A DNA stretch of 64,000 bases from Panulirus ornatus (GCF_036320965.1 NC_092225.1:79977113-80041112), one strand, 5' to 3'. Shown: positions 23,396 through 35,130, counted from the stretch's first letter. A program made the numbers and translations. Notes: generated by a model not told the origin, from the sequence alone.

Positions 23396-23520
23396 TGGAC
23401 TCCTTTCAAGTGAGAAGTAATTTGACGGGACTGTCCTATTGTTCCGTCAATTGACGACGTTACAGTCTCGCCATAGTGACTCCTCGCTTGCGCTGTAACT
23501 TCAAGCAGGCGGAGTCCGGT

Positions 23521-23563
23521 AACACACACACACACATATATATACGTGTGTGTGTGTGTGTGT
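23521..23563. repeat. Composite (CA)n-(TA)n-(GT)n tract
   Basis: CA repeats, a short TATATATA, then GT repeats form a near-palindromic dinucleotide block. It merges into the GTATTTGCGTGTGTG start of the LINE 3' UTR copy. Confidence 0.85.
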
Positions 23564-23688
23564 ATTTGCGTGTGTGGGCGTGTATGTTTACACATGTGTA
23601 TGGGGGTGGGTTAGGCCATTGTTTCGTCTAGTTTCCTTGCTCTACCTTGCTAATGCGGAAGACAGCGACAAAGTATAATGAAAAAAAT

Positions 23689-23761
<73 letters not shown>
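23557..23761 (+). mobile_element. 5'-truncated RTE-like LINE 3' end with (AT)n tail
   Basis: Reading plus, TGTATTTGCGTGTGTGGGCG, GTGTATGGGGGTGGGTTAGG, TTGTTTCGTCTAGTTTCCTT and GACAGCGACAAAGTATAATG match in order the reverse complement of 62827-62940. The homology ends in a 70-base (AT)n tail (23691-23761). Only the 3' UTR is present, as expected from 5' truncation during target-primed reverse transcription. Confidence 0.85.
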
Positions 23762-23764
<3 letters not shown>

Positions 23765-24189
23765 AAGGGTTCTCGATTAAATCTTACCGTCAGTACTGTC
23801 TCTTGTAGGGATTAGTATGGTATCATTAATTCCTCACTGTGATTTCAGATCCAATAAAATATTAGATATATGGTGAAAGTGCTCCACACACACACAGTGG
23901 GTGTCTCAAAGTGGTCCATATACTACACGGAAAAAGGTTAAGAACCCGTGATCTAGGACAAAGGATCTCTACCTCCCTCCAGGACCAACTCATACCCCTC
24001 CTTCCCTCTATGTATATACTTATCACTGGCAGCCACGACACCATCCAGCAGCTCTGGCCGCCGCCATAACACACTCACCTGTGGAAGAGAAAACAAAACT
24101 CGCATCAGCTGATGTTTGTTGACATCCCATCAGCTGGCCAATGTTGCCAACCAAACATACATCATAACACGGCGCTTCTGATAACACAA

Positions 24190-24231
24190 CCATAATAACA
24201 ATAATAACAATGATAATAATAATAATCTTTC
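24190..24231. repeat. (TAA)n-rich tract
   Basis: AATAATAACAATGATAATAATAATAAT-type sequence abutting the 3' side of the inverted SINE-like copy. Confidence 0.85.
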
Positions 24232-24462
24232 AAACTATTCGCCATTTCCCGCGTTAGCGAGGTAACGTTAAGAACAGAGGACAGGGCCTTTGAGGGAATA
24301 TCCTCACCTGGCCCCCTTTATCTGTTCATTTTTGTGGGGAAAAAAAAAAAAAAAACGAGAGGGGAGGATTTCCAGCCCCCGCTCCCTCCCCTTTTAGTCG
24401 CCTTCTACGACACGCAGGGAATACGTGGGAAGTATTCTTTCTCCCTTATCCCCAGGGATAGA
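24232..24462 (-). mobile_element. SINE-like interspersed repeat, inverted copy
   Basis: Read on the minus strand it starts TATCCCTGGGGATAAGGG and carries TCCCTGCGTGTCGTAGAAGG, the T-rich/A-rich run, and a tail ending CTCGCTAACGCGGGAAATGG. It is flanked on both sides by (TAA)n-type rather than (AT)n repeats, so the tail repeat is not fixed. Confidence 0.85.
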
Positions 24463-24482
24463 TAATGATAATAATAATAATG

Positions 24483-24518
<36 letters not shown>

Positions 24519-24520
24519 GC
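24463..24520. repeat. (TAA)n/(GATAAT)n microsatellite
   Basis: AATAATAATGATAATAATAA-type array on the 5' side of the inverted SINE-like copy. Confidence 0.9.
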
Positions 24521-24674
24521 AGAAAAATCATCATAAAAAGTGCACTTACGAATAACACTCAAATACCTAAGATGAAATAATCTATACTATTGATAAGTCT
24601 TGAATTATTTACTATAATACCAACATGGGTTCAAAGACTAGACTTTCGCAGGTAAGGATGTGATGCCCAGCCCT

Positions 24675-24712
24675 TTTACCTGACCCTTGAAGGTAAGGTT
24701 AAGGCTAACGGT
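24675..24712 (+). repeat. Possible dispersed repeat D fragment
   Basis: TTTTACCTGACCCTTGAAGG followed by TAAGGTTA loosely matches the ACCTGACCCTCACAGGTCA core of repeat D. It lies ~110 bases left of a 21-bp array whose unit also occurs beside D elsewhere. Similarity is weak. Confidence 0.35.
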
Positions 24713-24819
24713 ATTATACCCAGGGGTTGTTGGGCTCAAGGGTCACGTCTCTGTGCTCAAGCAACATGACGTAGTACTCACTGCTCATGACGCCGTGTTC
24801 ACGGATCGTTCCGTCCTGT

Positions 24820-25020
24820 TTCAAGATCGTACCGTCGTGCTCAACGATCGTACCGGCGTGCTCAACGATCGTACCATCGTGCTCAACGATCGTACCATCG
24901 CGTTCAACGATCGTACCATCGCGTTCATTGATCGTACCATCGTGCTCAACGATCGTACCATCGTGCTAAACGATCGTACCGTCGTGCTCAACGATCGTAC
25001 CGTCGTTTCATGATCGTACC
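24820..25020. repeat. 21-bp minisatellite (CGTGCTCAACGATCGTACC), about 9 copies
   Basis: Units contain GTCGTGCTCAACGATCGTAC with small changes (CATCG, GCGTTC). The reverse complement, GATCGTTGAGCACGACGGTA, matches the 14.6-kb unit at 17 of 21 positions by eye. The plus-strand frame 24687-25013 (VLNDRTI repeat) is a consequence of the period. Confidence 0.93.
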
Positions 25021-25167
25021 GACGTGCTCAAAAAGGTTGATGTGGCCACGTGCCTGGCTGTATCTCATTGCTCTGTTCCGCTACAGTTTCAAAATAAGAC
25101 GTCACTCACTCATGTGGCGTCCGTGTTTACCATGACTTCCGTGTCATGGACGTGATGGTAGTTCCTG

Positions 25168-25385
25168 AGGCGTGTCTCACAGTCCCTGCTGGCAGCCCGC
25201 ACACAGTCCCCCGCTAGCTACGCATTCGCGAGTCCCCGCTGGCCTTCCGTATGCGAGTCTCCGCAGTCTTCCCATACGCAAGTCCCCCCCGCTGGTTGCT
25301 CGTGTACGAGTCCCCGGGGCTTCCCGTGCGCGAGTCCCCGGTGGCTGTTCGCACGAGAGTCCCCGCTGGGTTCCCATACGTGAGA
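25168..25385. repeat. Degenerate ~25-bp minisatellite (GCGAGTCCCCGCTGG)
   Basis: GCGAGTCCCCGCTGGCCTTC, GCGAGTCTCCGCAGTCTTCC, GCGAGTCCCCGGTGGCTGTT and related units recur about every 22-30 bases, roughly eight times. Divergence between units is high. Confidence 0.75.
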
Positions 25386-25499
25386 AGTAGCTAAATACCA
25401 TTTTTCTCACAGAGCACAGCCACCTGTCGGACCCTCCATCCAATCAGCTCTAAACGGCCACCACACCACTGCAGGAATTTCTCTCCGAGTTCCATATAA

Positions 25500-27600
25500 C
25501 TTTTTTTTTTTTTCTCGTTGGAGGGTCCAGTCAAGGCCAAAAGCCCATATCAAGGCTGGGCCTTACCTAAAATATAGAGAGGCTAATGAAAGGGCAAAAA
25601 AGGAGACCAAGGAAAATACAAATTTTGGAGGAAGTGAAAAACCCATCAATTAAAATGTGCTAGGTCATAGTTGTTGGGAAACAGGCGAGAGAGTAGAGAG
25701 TTCCAAAGCTTCGAGGTGTAGGGAAAGAAACAGTTATCAAAACGTCCACCCTTTTGTTGCCAACGGCCACACAGTAATTATGTGACGCAGCAGCTAGCCG
25801 AGTACTGCGTTGTCTAGCTAGTGGTGTGGGCACAGAAACAGCTACCAGCTCACGGGAACGAAAAACAAAGTGATACCAACATTGCGGCGTTGGGCAACGG
25901 GTCAAGTTTTGAAGTTAGCTTGGGAGAGTATATAAGTCGCACCGCTTTCAACTCAACTCTGTCAAGCAAGGATGCAGAGCTTGAACCACCCCAGATGTGA
26001 GTGCAGTACTTCATAAAATGACGGATCAATCATCTGTATAAACGGAGCAACTCTCTGAAATAAGAAGAAAAAAAAAAAAATGACGTCTAAACGCGACTTA
26101 GAGACAGACTTAGCTATTTCCGCTATGTGGGGTTTCCAAAACAGAGTTACACTCACATCAATTATAGCTACTTAGTAAAGAAGTGTTATTACAGAACCGT
26201 CGATGGAGAAAGTTGAGCAATTTTCGATAGAAGGATGGGCAGAAAGTTGGTCTTAGAGGCACTGAATTCAACCAGATATCGTCTACTCCACTAAGCTAAC
26301 CTGTCTAAGTCTGAATTTCTTGAAGAAGTTGTGTTGAGACGAGCTGCAGATCCAGTGAGTGAAGGAGCAGATTTGAAGGATGTGGAGGAATGCGATGTTG
26401 AGTTGTCGGCGTATGAGTGCATTTTGTTATTTGTAGATGAAAGAAAACGGTTGCTAACAGGGGAAAAAAATGTAGGTGGCATGACAGAACCTTGAGGGAC
26501 ACCGCTTTTGATGGAGAGAAGGGGAGGGGCTGATTCAACAACCACGGGGACAGGTCGGCCACAGAAGAAGCTGAATATGAGGGACCCAAGTGAGGGAGGG
26601 AAGCTGAAACGGGAGTTTTGAGATGAGACCCCATGCCAAACCCTGTCAAAAGCATTGGATACATCAAGGACAACTACATAGGATTCCCCCAAACCTTTCA
26701 GGGATGATGATCAAACATTAGTAAGATCTCGCCTTACGTAAGCCACACTAGTAATCAGGGAGAAGACTAGGAAATTCGAGATATCTGGGAATATGAGAGT
26801 TGAGGAAGGATTCAAAGACTTTCGGAAAGGTAGATGTCAAAGCAACAGGACGATAGTTGGATGGGTCAGAACGGTCATCCTATTAAGGATGGGATGTTTC
26901 AATGCATGCTTCCGAGAATGAAATGTTTTGGCTTTTAAAAGGAAATGGAACAGACGAGCAAGCACAGGTGCAAGTTCAGAGGTACACTCCTACAATACAC
27001 GGAGATGGATGCCATCAGGCCCATAAGCCTTGTTTCTATCTACAGAGAGAAGCGCTTTACGGACAGTCCGAAGAGAGATTACATGCAGAGGCATAGGATT
27101 AGTAAGAGGAGCATCAGGGGGGTGAAGGAATGTTAAGAGTGATCCAAGGTGGAGTTAGAGGAGAAACGGGAACCAAAGAGTTGCGTTGAGTACGGGAGAG
27201 ACAGCTATAGTACCGTCAGAACGGAAAAGAGAAGGAAAGATAGAACGATAGTTGTCAGAGACGCCCTTAGCTAAAGGCCAGTGGATGACGGAGAGAGGTT
27301 ATCACACTTCCTTTACATAAAGGAACGCTTCACTTCACGGATAACGTGCTTGTAATGATTATGGGAAGTGATAAAAGCTAAATGGGATCCAGAGGAAGGA
27401 GAATTTTTCCAAGTCGGTTGTGCCTGATCCCTTGTCTGAATGACCTCGGAACAGGAACGGTTGAACCAAGGAATGGAAGAAATGGTCGTCTTGGAGGAAG
27501 AGGGGATCAATGCTTCCATTCCGGCAACAATAACCTCTGCTATGCGTTTGGCGGAGACAGAGACCACTATATAAGAGACAGTAATTACCTAAGGAAAGTC
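25500..27600 (-). pseudogene. Jockey-like non-LTR retrotransposon, near-complete RT region, broken
   Basis: Reading the minus strand from 27567, WFNRSCSEVIQTRDQAQPTW and HYKHVIREVKRSFM give the linker after the endonuclease. NKAYGPDGIHLRVL (about 27040-27000) is the first RT block. VVLDVSNAFDRVWHGVSSQ (26670-26620) is RT motif A, and SGVPQGSVMPPTFF precedes SYADNSTSH, a mutated YADD. VTLFWKPHIAEIAKS and RSFGTLYSLACFP give the thumb and C-terminus at 26160-25660. Stops and frame changes separate these blocks, so it is dead. Domain order and motifs fit the Jockey group. The 5' part (ORF1, endonuclease) is not seen, and the 3' UTR probably reaches about 25500. Confidence 0.85.
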
Positions 27601-28811
27601 TGAAGAGAATGTTCGTCAGTAATTCCTGTCAGCTTTGTTGGTTGAGCGCCCAGATCTTCCCCACGCCTCATGGTGTGCTCAGAGTGTAGCAGCACCCAGC
27701 CGCTCTACCCCAACACCTGTACTTCCCTCCGGGAAAGTTGGAAGATATCCAACACCGTAAGCCATCACCTACCTTGGCCAGGGGACTCTTGCCCACGGTA
27801 GACAACCTTCCTCCAGTGTGTGTGTATGTAATGACTCGTCAAGACGAAAGCTTGGCACGAGCTCTTGTCAGTAACAGTCCTTCTCTGGGGTACCGTTACT
27901 GGTACAGGTGGAGTCTGTATGCTCGCCGTGTCATCACTGGTATAGGTCGGGTATGTGGGCTCGGGATGCCATTTCTGGCACAGGTCGGCCCGTGTGCACC
28001 TATAGTATTGTGGGTTCTCCTAAGTGGATGTGTGTTTTGTGTAAAATGTAAAATGAATTGCTTCACCTCTCGTAAAAAAAAAAAAATAGTTCTCCTCAAG
28101 GAGCTACCCGAGTCCCAGAAGACTACCACTACCCCAGGAGACTACCCCTTCCCCAGGGAACTACTACCCCATACTCACCCCATGAAAGTTACCCCACCCT
28201 CTTGGTCCTCAGATGGTGAAATAGATGCTTAAAATGTCGCGTGGGAGCTGCTATACCCCCACCCCCTCCCCTCGTCTGCACCCTTTCCCAGCTGGTCTCC
28301 CCCCTCACTCTCCCTCCACAGCCCCCCCAGTTGATCTTAACAAACCAGTCCACCCAACCTTACCCCACAGCTACGGGCCACCCCACCCCACCACCGGTAT
28401 ACACAAGGCCCCGGCCGTCTCAGGCTGACCTTCACAAGCTACGGTGAATGTAGCGGAGTGAAATAACCCAGGAATAGTTCGCCTGTAGCACAATGGAACT
28501 GCTGGTATGGTGGGGTGCTGATAGCCAGACGGGTGTCGCTTCCGTCGTACGAGTTTACGGAGACTCACAAAATCTTTCATGGCGGATAATAATCACACAA
28601 CATTGCAAGGCTGAAGCTGCCACCCTTGTACGAGGCTGGGTCACAGGCTCACTGACCCTTAATGGTATCTATCAGTCCTTGAACGAGGGTGGTGGTGATG
28701 AGCAGCGAGCGGTAGGCGAGTCTTCAGTAAAGTTTGGGATGAATTGCGAGTGTTATGAACTGGGAGTGGGGAGGGTGGTGCCTTTAGCTGTACGAGGATC
28801 CTTGGTATATC

Positions 28812-28814
<3 letters not shown>
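27601..28814. other. No gene recognised
   Basis: Unique sequence with a C-rich stretch near 28240-28410. The plus frames 27738-28232 and 28493-29032 lack recognised domains, and the latter runs into a (TC)n tract and two SINE-like elements. No gene is called. Confidence 0.35.

Positions 28815-28888
<74 letters not shown>
28815..28888. repeat. (TC)n microsatellite at 5' edge of a tRNA-headed SINE
   Basis: 74 bases of CT dinucleotides. The tRNA-like head starts within a few bases of its right edge. Confidence 0.98.
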
Positions 28889-28891
<3 letters not shown>

Positions 28892-29026
28892 ACCTCCATA
28901 GTATATTGGTTAGCTCTGCGACCCACCAGTCTTACAACGGACTTTGATTTGAAATTTGTGCGAGGCAACAGACAAACATTCAACCCAGCTGTTCATCTTC
29001 CCTTCTCCAGCTGGTCGATAAACGGT
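28889..29026 (+). mobile_element. tRNA-derived SINE (family T), divergent copy
   Basis: CCTCCATAGTATATTGGTTA and GCTCTGCGACCCACCAG form the A-box region (TATATTGGTTAGCT). The B-box region is decayed (GATTTGAAATT). The body ends with ACCCAGCTGTTCATCTTCCC and CCAGCTGGTCGATAAACGG, words shared with copies near 62105 and 62401. No protein is encoded. It abuts a (TC)n tract on the left and a SINE-like repeat on the right. Confidence 0.75.
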
Positions 29027-29236
29027 ATATAATGGGGATAGGAGATAAACAGTACTTCCCACGTATTCCCTGCATGTCGTAGAAGGCAACTACAAGGGGA
29101 AGGAGCGGGGGGCTAGAAATCCTCCCCTTTCGTTTATAATTTTCCAAAAGAAGGAACAGAGAAGGGGGCCAAGTGAGGATATTCCCTTAAGACTCAGTTC
29201 TCTGTTCTTAGCTCTACCTCGCTAACGCGGAAATAC

Positions 29237-29238
<2 letters not shown>
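29027..29238 (+). mobile_element. SINE-like interspersed repeat with LINE-shared tail
   Basis: GGGGATAGGAGATAAACAGT, TACTTCCCACGTATTCCCTG, CATGTCGTAGAAGGCAACTA and a tail TACCTCGCTAACGCGGAAAT follow the same order as 5673-5904, with somewhat more divergence. An (AT)n tail follows. It lies immediately after a tRNA-headed SINE. Confidence 0.8.

Positions 29239-29305
<67 letters not shown>
29239..29305. repeat. (AT)n microsatellite
   Basis: About 67 bases of AT at the 3' end of the SINE-like copy. Confidence 0.98.
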
Positions 29306-29308
<3 letters not shown>

Positions 29309-30613
29309 AATCCTCTCAACCAGCCATAGAGATATATGAAACCTCTTCGCGTTAAAATGTTCCCGTTTAACGCAGCCTATAACTCGGGTATGACCATACC
29401 CCACCTAGCCTTGTATAGTTTTGTTATTTATCACTTTGCTTTCTGATTATTGTACTCACGTATTCACAATTACTTCATGAACTCGTCCGTATTATACAAT
29501 ATTTCTTAAAGTACGGCAAGATATAGGGCCAGAAGATAGTATCAACCAATATAAACAATGAAAGCCCTAAGTTACCGCGCAATTGATATCAAGTTCTCCA
29601 CTGATGCAAACATCTCTCTTTTACCGAAACAATTACTTCCCAAGGAACGTTCCAGCACTACTGTCATCCCAGCTCACTGAAGGGGAACGGTATACCGTAC
29701 AACAGGTCAATACAGAAGAGTCAGTGTGGACTATAGGAAATGCTACTCACTAGGTGCACGACGGATGGCCCAGCCCCGCCTCTCGAACAGATGTCGCAAG
29801 CTGAATTTTCCCACCGTGACGCTTTTAGTATGATTTTTTCTTTCAGTTTATATATCAACTGCTCTGAAAACAACGAATCTCTTAATGTAGACTAATGAAA
29901 GAACCCCTGAACCTTTTATAAACAAGTAGTTGTGCAGTATAATCTATTTTTCTCAATTTCCGGGAAACAAATAATGGCAACATATGCCATCCACATGACG
30001 CTCCCCGGAATGTTGATAACGCGGAGTAATCTGCTGAAGGATGGCTTTTATTTACAGTATGGCCTGTGAGAACTCACCCACGTCATTACTTTGCCCAGGG
30101 TGATTTTTGAAAGACGCCATCACACTCATCAGAGGCATTACGATAGCCTTATGGTTTGCGGTGAAAGTCATGGCCATAATCCAACCTCTAAATGGTAATG
30201 TTCAAGGCTATACACGAGATGGTTTTTGATGGATGTATAGCGCGAGGGAGTCTAGTGTGGGAAGGTACGTGAAGGAGTAATGGCATGGATACAACATAAC
30301 TGCTAGTGAGACGTTAAGGAGGCTGACCTTGGCGATGAGGTAGCTGTGGGTGTTATGATGAGTGAAGGTAACAGTAGTGTTGGTGGGATACTGGGAGGAG
30401 TGATGGTAGTCGAAAGGGAGCTTTAGTTTTGGGAGTGATGTTATATAATGGTGGGAGTAGTATCAGTATGAGGCGCAATGCTGCGGTGGTAGTACAGGAG
30501 GCCAGTGGTAGGTCGAGTGGTGGTGAGGCAGTGGTGAAGGTGGGGTGATGGTAAGAAAGGTTGACGTCATCAGTGTGAAGGCCAGGTCAAGCCTCCACTC
30601 CCGCCTGCCCCAT
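29306..30613. other. No gene recognised
   Basis: AT-rich unique sequence to about 30200, then a G-rich stretch (GTGGTGGGAGTAGT-type words) from 30350 to 30560. No coding or RNA feature is recognised. Confidence 0.4.
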
Positions 30614-31215
30614 GACACGAGCAGGGAGCGGCAGGCCTGCTGACCAGGACACGAGCAGGGAGCGGCAGGCCTGCTGACCAGGACACGAGCAGGGTTCGGC
30701 AGGCCTGCTGACTGGGACACGAGCAGGGAGCGGCAGGCCTGCTGACTGGGACACGAGCAGGGAGCGGCAGGCCTGCTGACCGGGACACGAGCAGGGAGCG
30801 GCAGGCCTGCTGACTGGGACACGAGCAGGGAGCGGCAGGCCTGCTGACCGGGACACGAGCAGGGAGCGGCAGGCCTGCTGACTGGGACACGAGCAGGGAG
30901 CGGCAGGCCTGCTGACCGGGACACGAGCAGGGAGCGGCAGGCCTGCTGACTGGGACACGAGCAGGGAGCGGCAGGCCTGCTGACCAGGACACGAGCAGGG
31001 AGCGGCAGGCCTGCTGACTGGGACACGAGCAGGGAGCGGCAGGCCTGCTGACCGGGACACGAGCAGGGAGCGGCAGGCCTGCTGACCGGGACACGAGCAG
31101 GGAGCGGCAGGCCTGCTGACCGGGACACGAGCAGGGAGCGGCAGACCTGCTGACCAGGACACGAGCAGGGAGCGGCAGGCCTGCTGACCAGGACACGAGC
31201 AGGGAGCGGCAGGTC
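30614..31215. repeat. 34-bp minisatellite, about 18 copies, very homogeneous
   Basis: The unit contains GACACGAGCAGGGAGCGGCA followed by GGCCTGCTGACCGG. Most copies differ only at the ACCG/ACTG/ACCA position. GCAGGCCTGC inside the unit is a perfect 10-bp palindrome. A 34-base period shifts frame each unit, so all three minus frames read the same cycling peptide (215-228 codons). That is an artefact of the repeat. Confidence 0.96.
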
Positions 31216-33227
31216 TGCGGAGTCCAGGATGCATGCGCGGATACGCAGTTATACAAATGATTAATTACTGGGTGGTACGGCCGGATGCAGACTTAAAAAG
31301 TGATGAGGACTCATACAGCGATGGGCATGCTGATACAGGGTTGCGCTCGTGAGTACAAAGGTTATAGACACGAATGCAAATACAGCCTTACGTATTCCTG
31401 TCCGTGAATAACGCTATGTATATCATATACATTTGTGATGCTTGATGCAGGATTTCGTATGTGAACACACATATATTTGTTCACAGAGACCATGGCGGTC
31501 CTCCGTCCGCCGGCACCGTTACTCCGCCTTCCTCCCGCACTCACGAACACACACACACACACACACACGTCAGAGAAGCATGTAAACATACAAACTCCTT
31601 GGTAGATAATAACACCTTGGATGGCGTATCATGACCATTTTCTATGGAGACAAGTGTCAACCATTAATTTCTAATATCACACACTAATACCAGTTTTTAA
31701 CGCAGGCGCTTCTGAGAGTGTGTGGGAGAGTCATACAAGTTCATTTTCCGCATGAGATAACTTCTCCAACCGGCCAGAAGTGACGGGAATCACCCAGAAG
31801 AGTCAGCCAACTCCCATGGTTGCACGTGGCGATGGGTACACCTCGTAATGACTTGGTAAAGTGCACTCAAGTCTCCTGAAGTCCAGTGTCATGGCACAAC
31901 AGACTTACGTATTATTCATTTCCTAAAAGTTCGACTCTGTGGACACATTGGTTATTTCATTTTTGGCGCGGATGAACAATAATGTATTTTTCGGATACGA
32001 ATATTTTGTTAAAGACGTTTTTGACGATGCTTTGGCATTAGCCTAAGAGTTCTGGAGGGTTCGTAGAACAGGTAGTTCATGAAGACTGCAAGATTCAAAT
32101 TTCAAAAGTTTATCTGAAAAGAAAATGGATCCCATCCACAATACGGTGAGGTGCAGGACACCTCCAGGTGGTACAACCATAGTGATGCCAGATACGGTGG
32201 CCGTCGGCCTTGAACCAATGTTTTACCGTGATCCTACAGTAGACAACAGCTCATCATACAAGGCAACGTGTGGTAGTAAGAGGAGAAAAAACAAAACCCT
32301 TTATGACCTCGCCGTACGTGAGGTGCGTCATGTGCAAACCCACCGCCATATTTTGTCCTCGGCTGCCCAACCTCTTCCTGGATCCCGGATACAATGTTCC
32401 AAAACTCGCTGATAACTTAAAGGCACCGGGAGATATCAAACCTACAGACAATAAATATACAATGAACATTTTATTAAAAAGAAATATTACAGACCACGTT
32501 TACGTGTCGGTCTGGTTAGTGTAACATGCACTAAATGTGCTTCATCCCATACATTCTGCAACACGTTCCTTGTCGACTCAACGTTCTTCTCTTACTATGA
32601 ATTACATACTCTTACAGGGACTGAGTGACCTTGAGGCAGCTCCCTGACGACGGAAGGAGACAGGGGACCCCCACATCAACAGATTATAGACATTTTAACA
32701 CGCGCGCCGAACGTCACTTCCAGGTACTAAGTAATTAACCTGAAGGCAATAACTGTCGTCTCAAGGTTGCTCGTAAAGATGTCCGTATTGTGATGTGTTC
32801 TCGCCATGTAATGTATACATAGTAAGACTATATGTGGTCGTACAACCATCGTTAACACCAGTAGAAGGCGCTGATTTTACCGTTGGTGGCTTTTGATGGT
32901 GCTAAACCCATCCGGGCAACCAACTCGGGAAGGATCTCCGCAACGCTTATGTAGTATCCTCAACCCTTACACTACTGGTCTATGAAATATTTATACTATC
33001 CCTATCATAACGTGGTATAGATATCCGAAATTTGAGAAAATTCAATGTGTAGAAACACTTCAAAGTCCGGGAACTAATTAAGTAGTTAGATACTTTTTCT
33101 CAAAATGAAATCGAATTGAAAATGTAAATAATGAGTTTGACCTCCCTTTTCTCCGTTTATAATACATTAAAGAAAACCCTGAATGAAACAGAAAAGATCA
33201 ATATTTCTTATTGATCACCATGGTGAC

Positions 33228-33230
<3 letters not shown>
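31216..33230. other. No gene recognised
   Basis: Mostly unique sequence with a short (CA)n at about 31549-31568. Frames at 32125-32412 and 32270-32524 plus show no recognised domain. Confidence 0.35.

Positions 33231-33319
<89 letters not shown>
33231..33319. repeat. (AT)n microsatellite
   Basis: About 89 bases of AT, one of the longest in the window. No LINE or SINE-like tail is recognised beside it. Confidence 0.98.
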
Positions 33320-33320
<1 letters not shown>

Positions 33321-33759
33321 GAGGCATACAACTAACTGTAAAGCCCCTTACACGCGCCAGGAACACTCCCGTCTCAAGTTATGCTGAGAGTGAAGCGTGA
33401 CCGGTTGTATTAAGGTGGTGACGGCAGCCGTGGCGGCCACAATGTTCTTGACCCGGCGGCCCCTCGCTACCCTCCCTCCTTCCCCGCCACCGCTGCTACA
33501 TTCATCCAGCCTTTCCCGCTGACCTTAGCGATGGCTATTAGTTATGCTCGGTTGGTGGTTTTCTGGGCCAGCATATACTGCGTAAAGGGCCTGACTAACT
33601 CTGTATTGGGTACGAGCTTAACGTTTGATTACGACACAGACACCGCGTGCGTTAGTAATGTTTGAGTATTACAAGAAAAAGATGTACCCTTATTGCGCCC
33701 TATCTCTTAGTGTTTTTTTTTTTTATAGTATCTTACCCTAATGTATATATACACATTCA

Positions 33760-33911
33760 CAACCCAGTTTATTGAGTCAAGAACCCATTCATCTGCCAGA
33801 TTCGAAGGGTTGGCTGTGAGCCCGCTGCCATGTCTGCGATTCGAACCGAAGCATGTGAGAATTGTTGGTGGATTTTAACGTTAAGCATTACATTACGGAA
33901 GCTCGTGTGTT
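33760..33911 (-). mobile_element. tRNA-derived SINE (family T)
   Basis: On the minus strand, GCTTCCGTAATGTAATGCTT is an A-box region and CTTCGGTTCGAATCGCAGAC holds a near-perfect B box. GGCAGCGGGCTCACAGC follows, and is shared with the copy at 62105-62215. The copy ends near TGGCAGATGAATGGGTTCTT. Its 5' end directly abuts a 49-base (CA)n tract (GT on plus). Confidence 0.82.

Positions 33912-33960
<49 letters not shown>
33912..33960. repeat. (GT)n microsatellite at 5' edge of SINE
   Basis: About 49 bases of GT on plus, adjoining the head of the minus-strand SINE. Confidence 0.97.
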
Positions 33961-33961
<1 letters not shown>

Positions 33962-34562
33962 ACGATTCTGCATACGGGAGTGTTTCACTCAATGGGTCTA
34001 CATCATAACATCTTTCCCGACATTAAAAATCTAGAAATTTTCACGAACCTCAGCGCTGGTTCATTGTTCCTTCGCTTGCTTGGTTGTACTTGTAACATAC
34101 TATACTTATTTACACTTGAGGTAATTCATCTGTGGTTGTATGTAAACTTACGTTAAGTACCAACCTGCGCTAGGCTTAGCAACCCGTCACATTCAGAATT
34201 TCTGCTGGTGTCCCCAGCAAAGTGTATTGTGCATCCCATGCTTTTCATGTGAGCGGTAGCGCAAAAGGGTTACAGGGGTCACAAAGGGTCTCAGTCAGAC
34301 CCCAGTGTGTTGACATTACATAAGATGTGACAATTCGTATTTCCTTACATACATTACATAGTTTTATATGGTAAGTTTTACCGACTAAATTGAAAAATAG
34401 GATACAAACAAAATTTCAGCTCTCTTGTTATAAACAATAAGGTGTTATAACATTTCTTGCAGGGTTTGTTTAGACCTGTTCCTAAAACGCTATAGTTTTC
34501 CACATTCTAAGTTATATAGCGTCCTAGTTTGTGTCCATATGTTTGGTTACTAACTTTACAGT

Positions 34563-34632
34563 AGTACCGATAGCCTAGCTACAACACTGCCTATAGCCTA
34601 GCTACAGAGTACCTATAGCCTAGCCATAGTCC
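34563..34632. repeat. Short ~23-bp repeat x3 (CTATAGCCTAGCTACA)
   Basis: CGATAGCCTAGCTACAACAC, CTATAGCCTAGCTACAGAG and CTATAGCCTAGCCATAG follow each other. Confidence 0.75.
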
Positions 34633-34989
34633 ACTAAATTTCATCTTGTAATATGATGATTGTGTTACTCTCTCCATATACATGTTTTTACTCGATACAT
34701 TTTATTGCGATGGAAAAAGGTTTCTACTTGACCATATCTGAACACGTTTACTTGTTTCACAGAGATTTGTTAGTTCCTTATTAATTACAATCTTAAGGCT
34801 TCTGATAAACAACCCAATTGTTTTCAACATCCTTATCAAGTGCAAGTTTAGCTAAAGCATCAGCTTTGTCATGCTTCTCAGTAAGGGTCATGTTCTCCCT
34901 ACACATGGCCACACCCCTGGGTTAACTCGAGTGGACTTACAAGCTGTTGACTGACTAGGTCTGCCACAGCTGTGGTGTTTCATTTCAGC

Positions 34990-35130
34990 TGAAGGAATAC
35001 ATCTGTCTGCCACCTGGGGGTAAGGACGAACAGTTAGTTGAACTGTATGCCGTCTGCACACGCCGGTGATCGAACCAAGGCCAGTAGTGGATTAGTAGTC
35101 AGCACTGATAGTCACACCACCACCGAGGCT
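34990..35130 (-). mobile_element. Possible tRNA-headed SINE, divergent
   Basis: On the minus strand, GGAGCCTCGGTGGTGGTGTG is followed about 50 bases later by TTGGTTCGATCACCGGC, a good B-box match. The body differs from family T, so it may be another family or a tRNA-related relic. No folded tRNA was established. Confidence 0.4.

Noticed and set aside
30463..31256. Cys-rich 215-228 codon minus frames as secreted peptides
   Set aside because: A 34-base period makes all three minus frames identical cycles of the same peptide; it is an artefact of the minisatellite.
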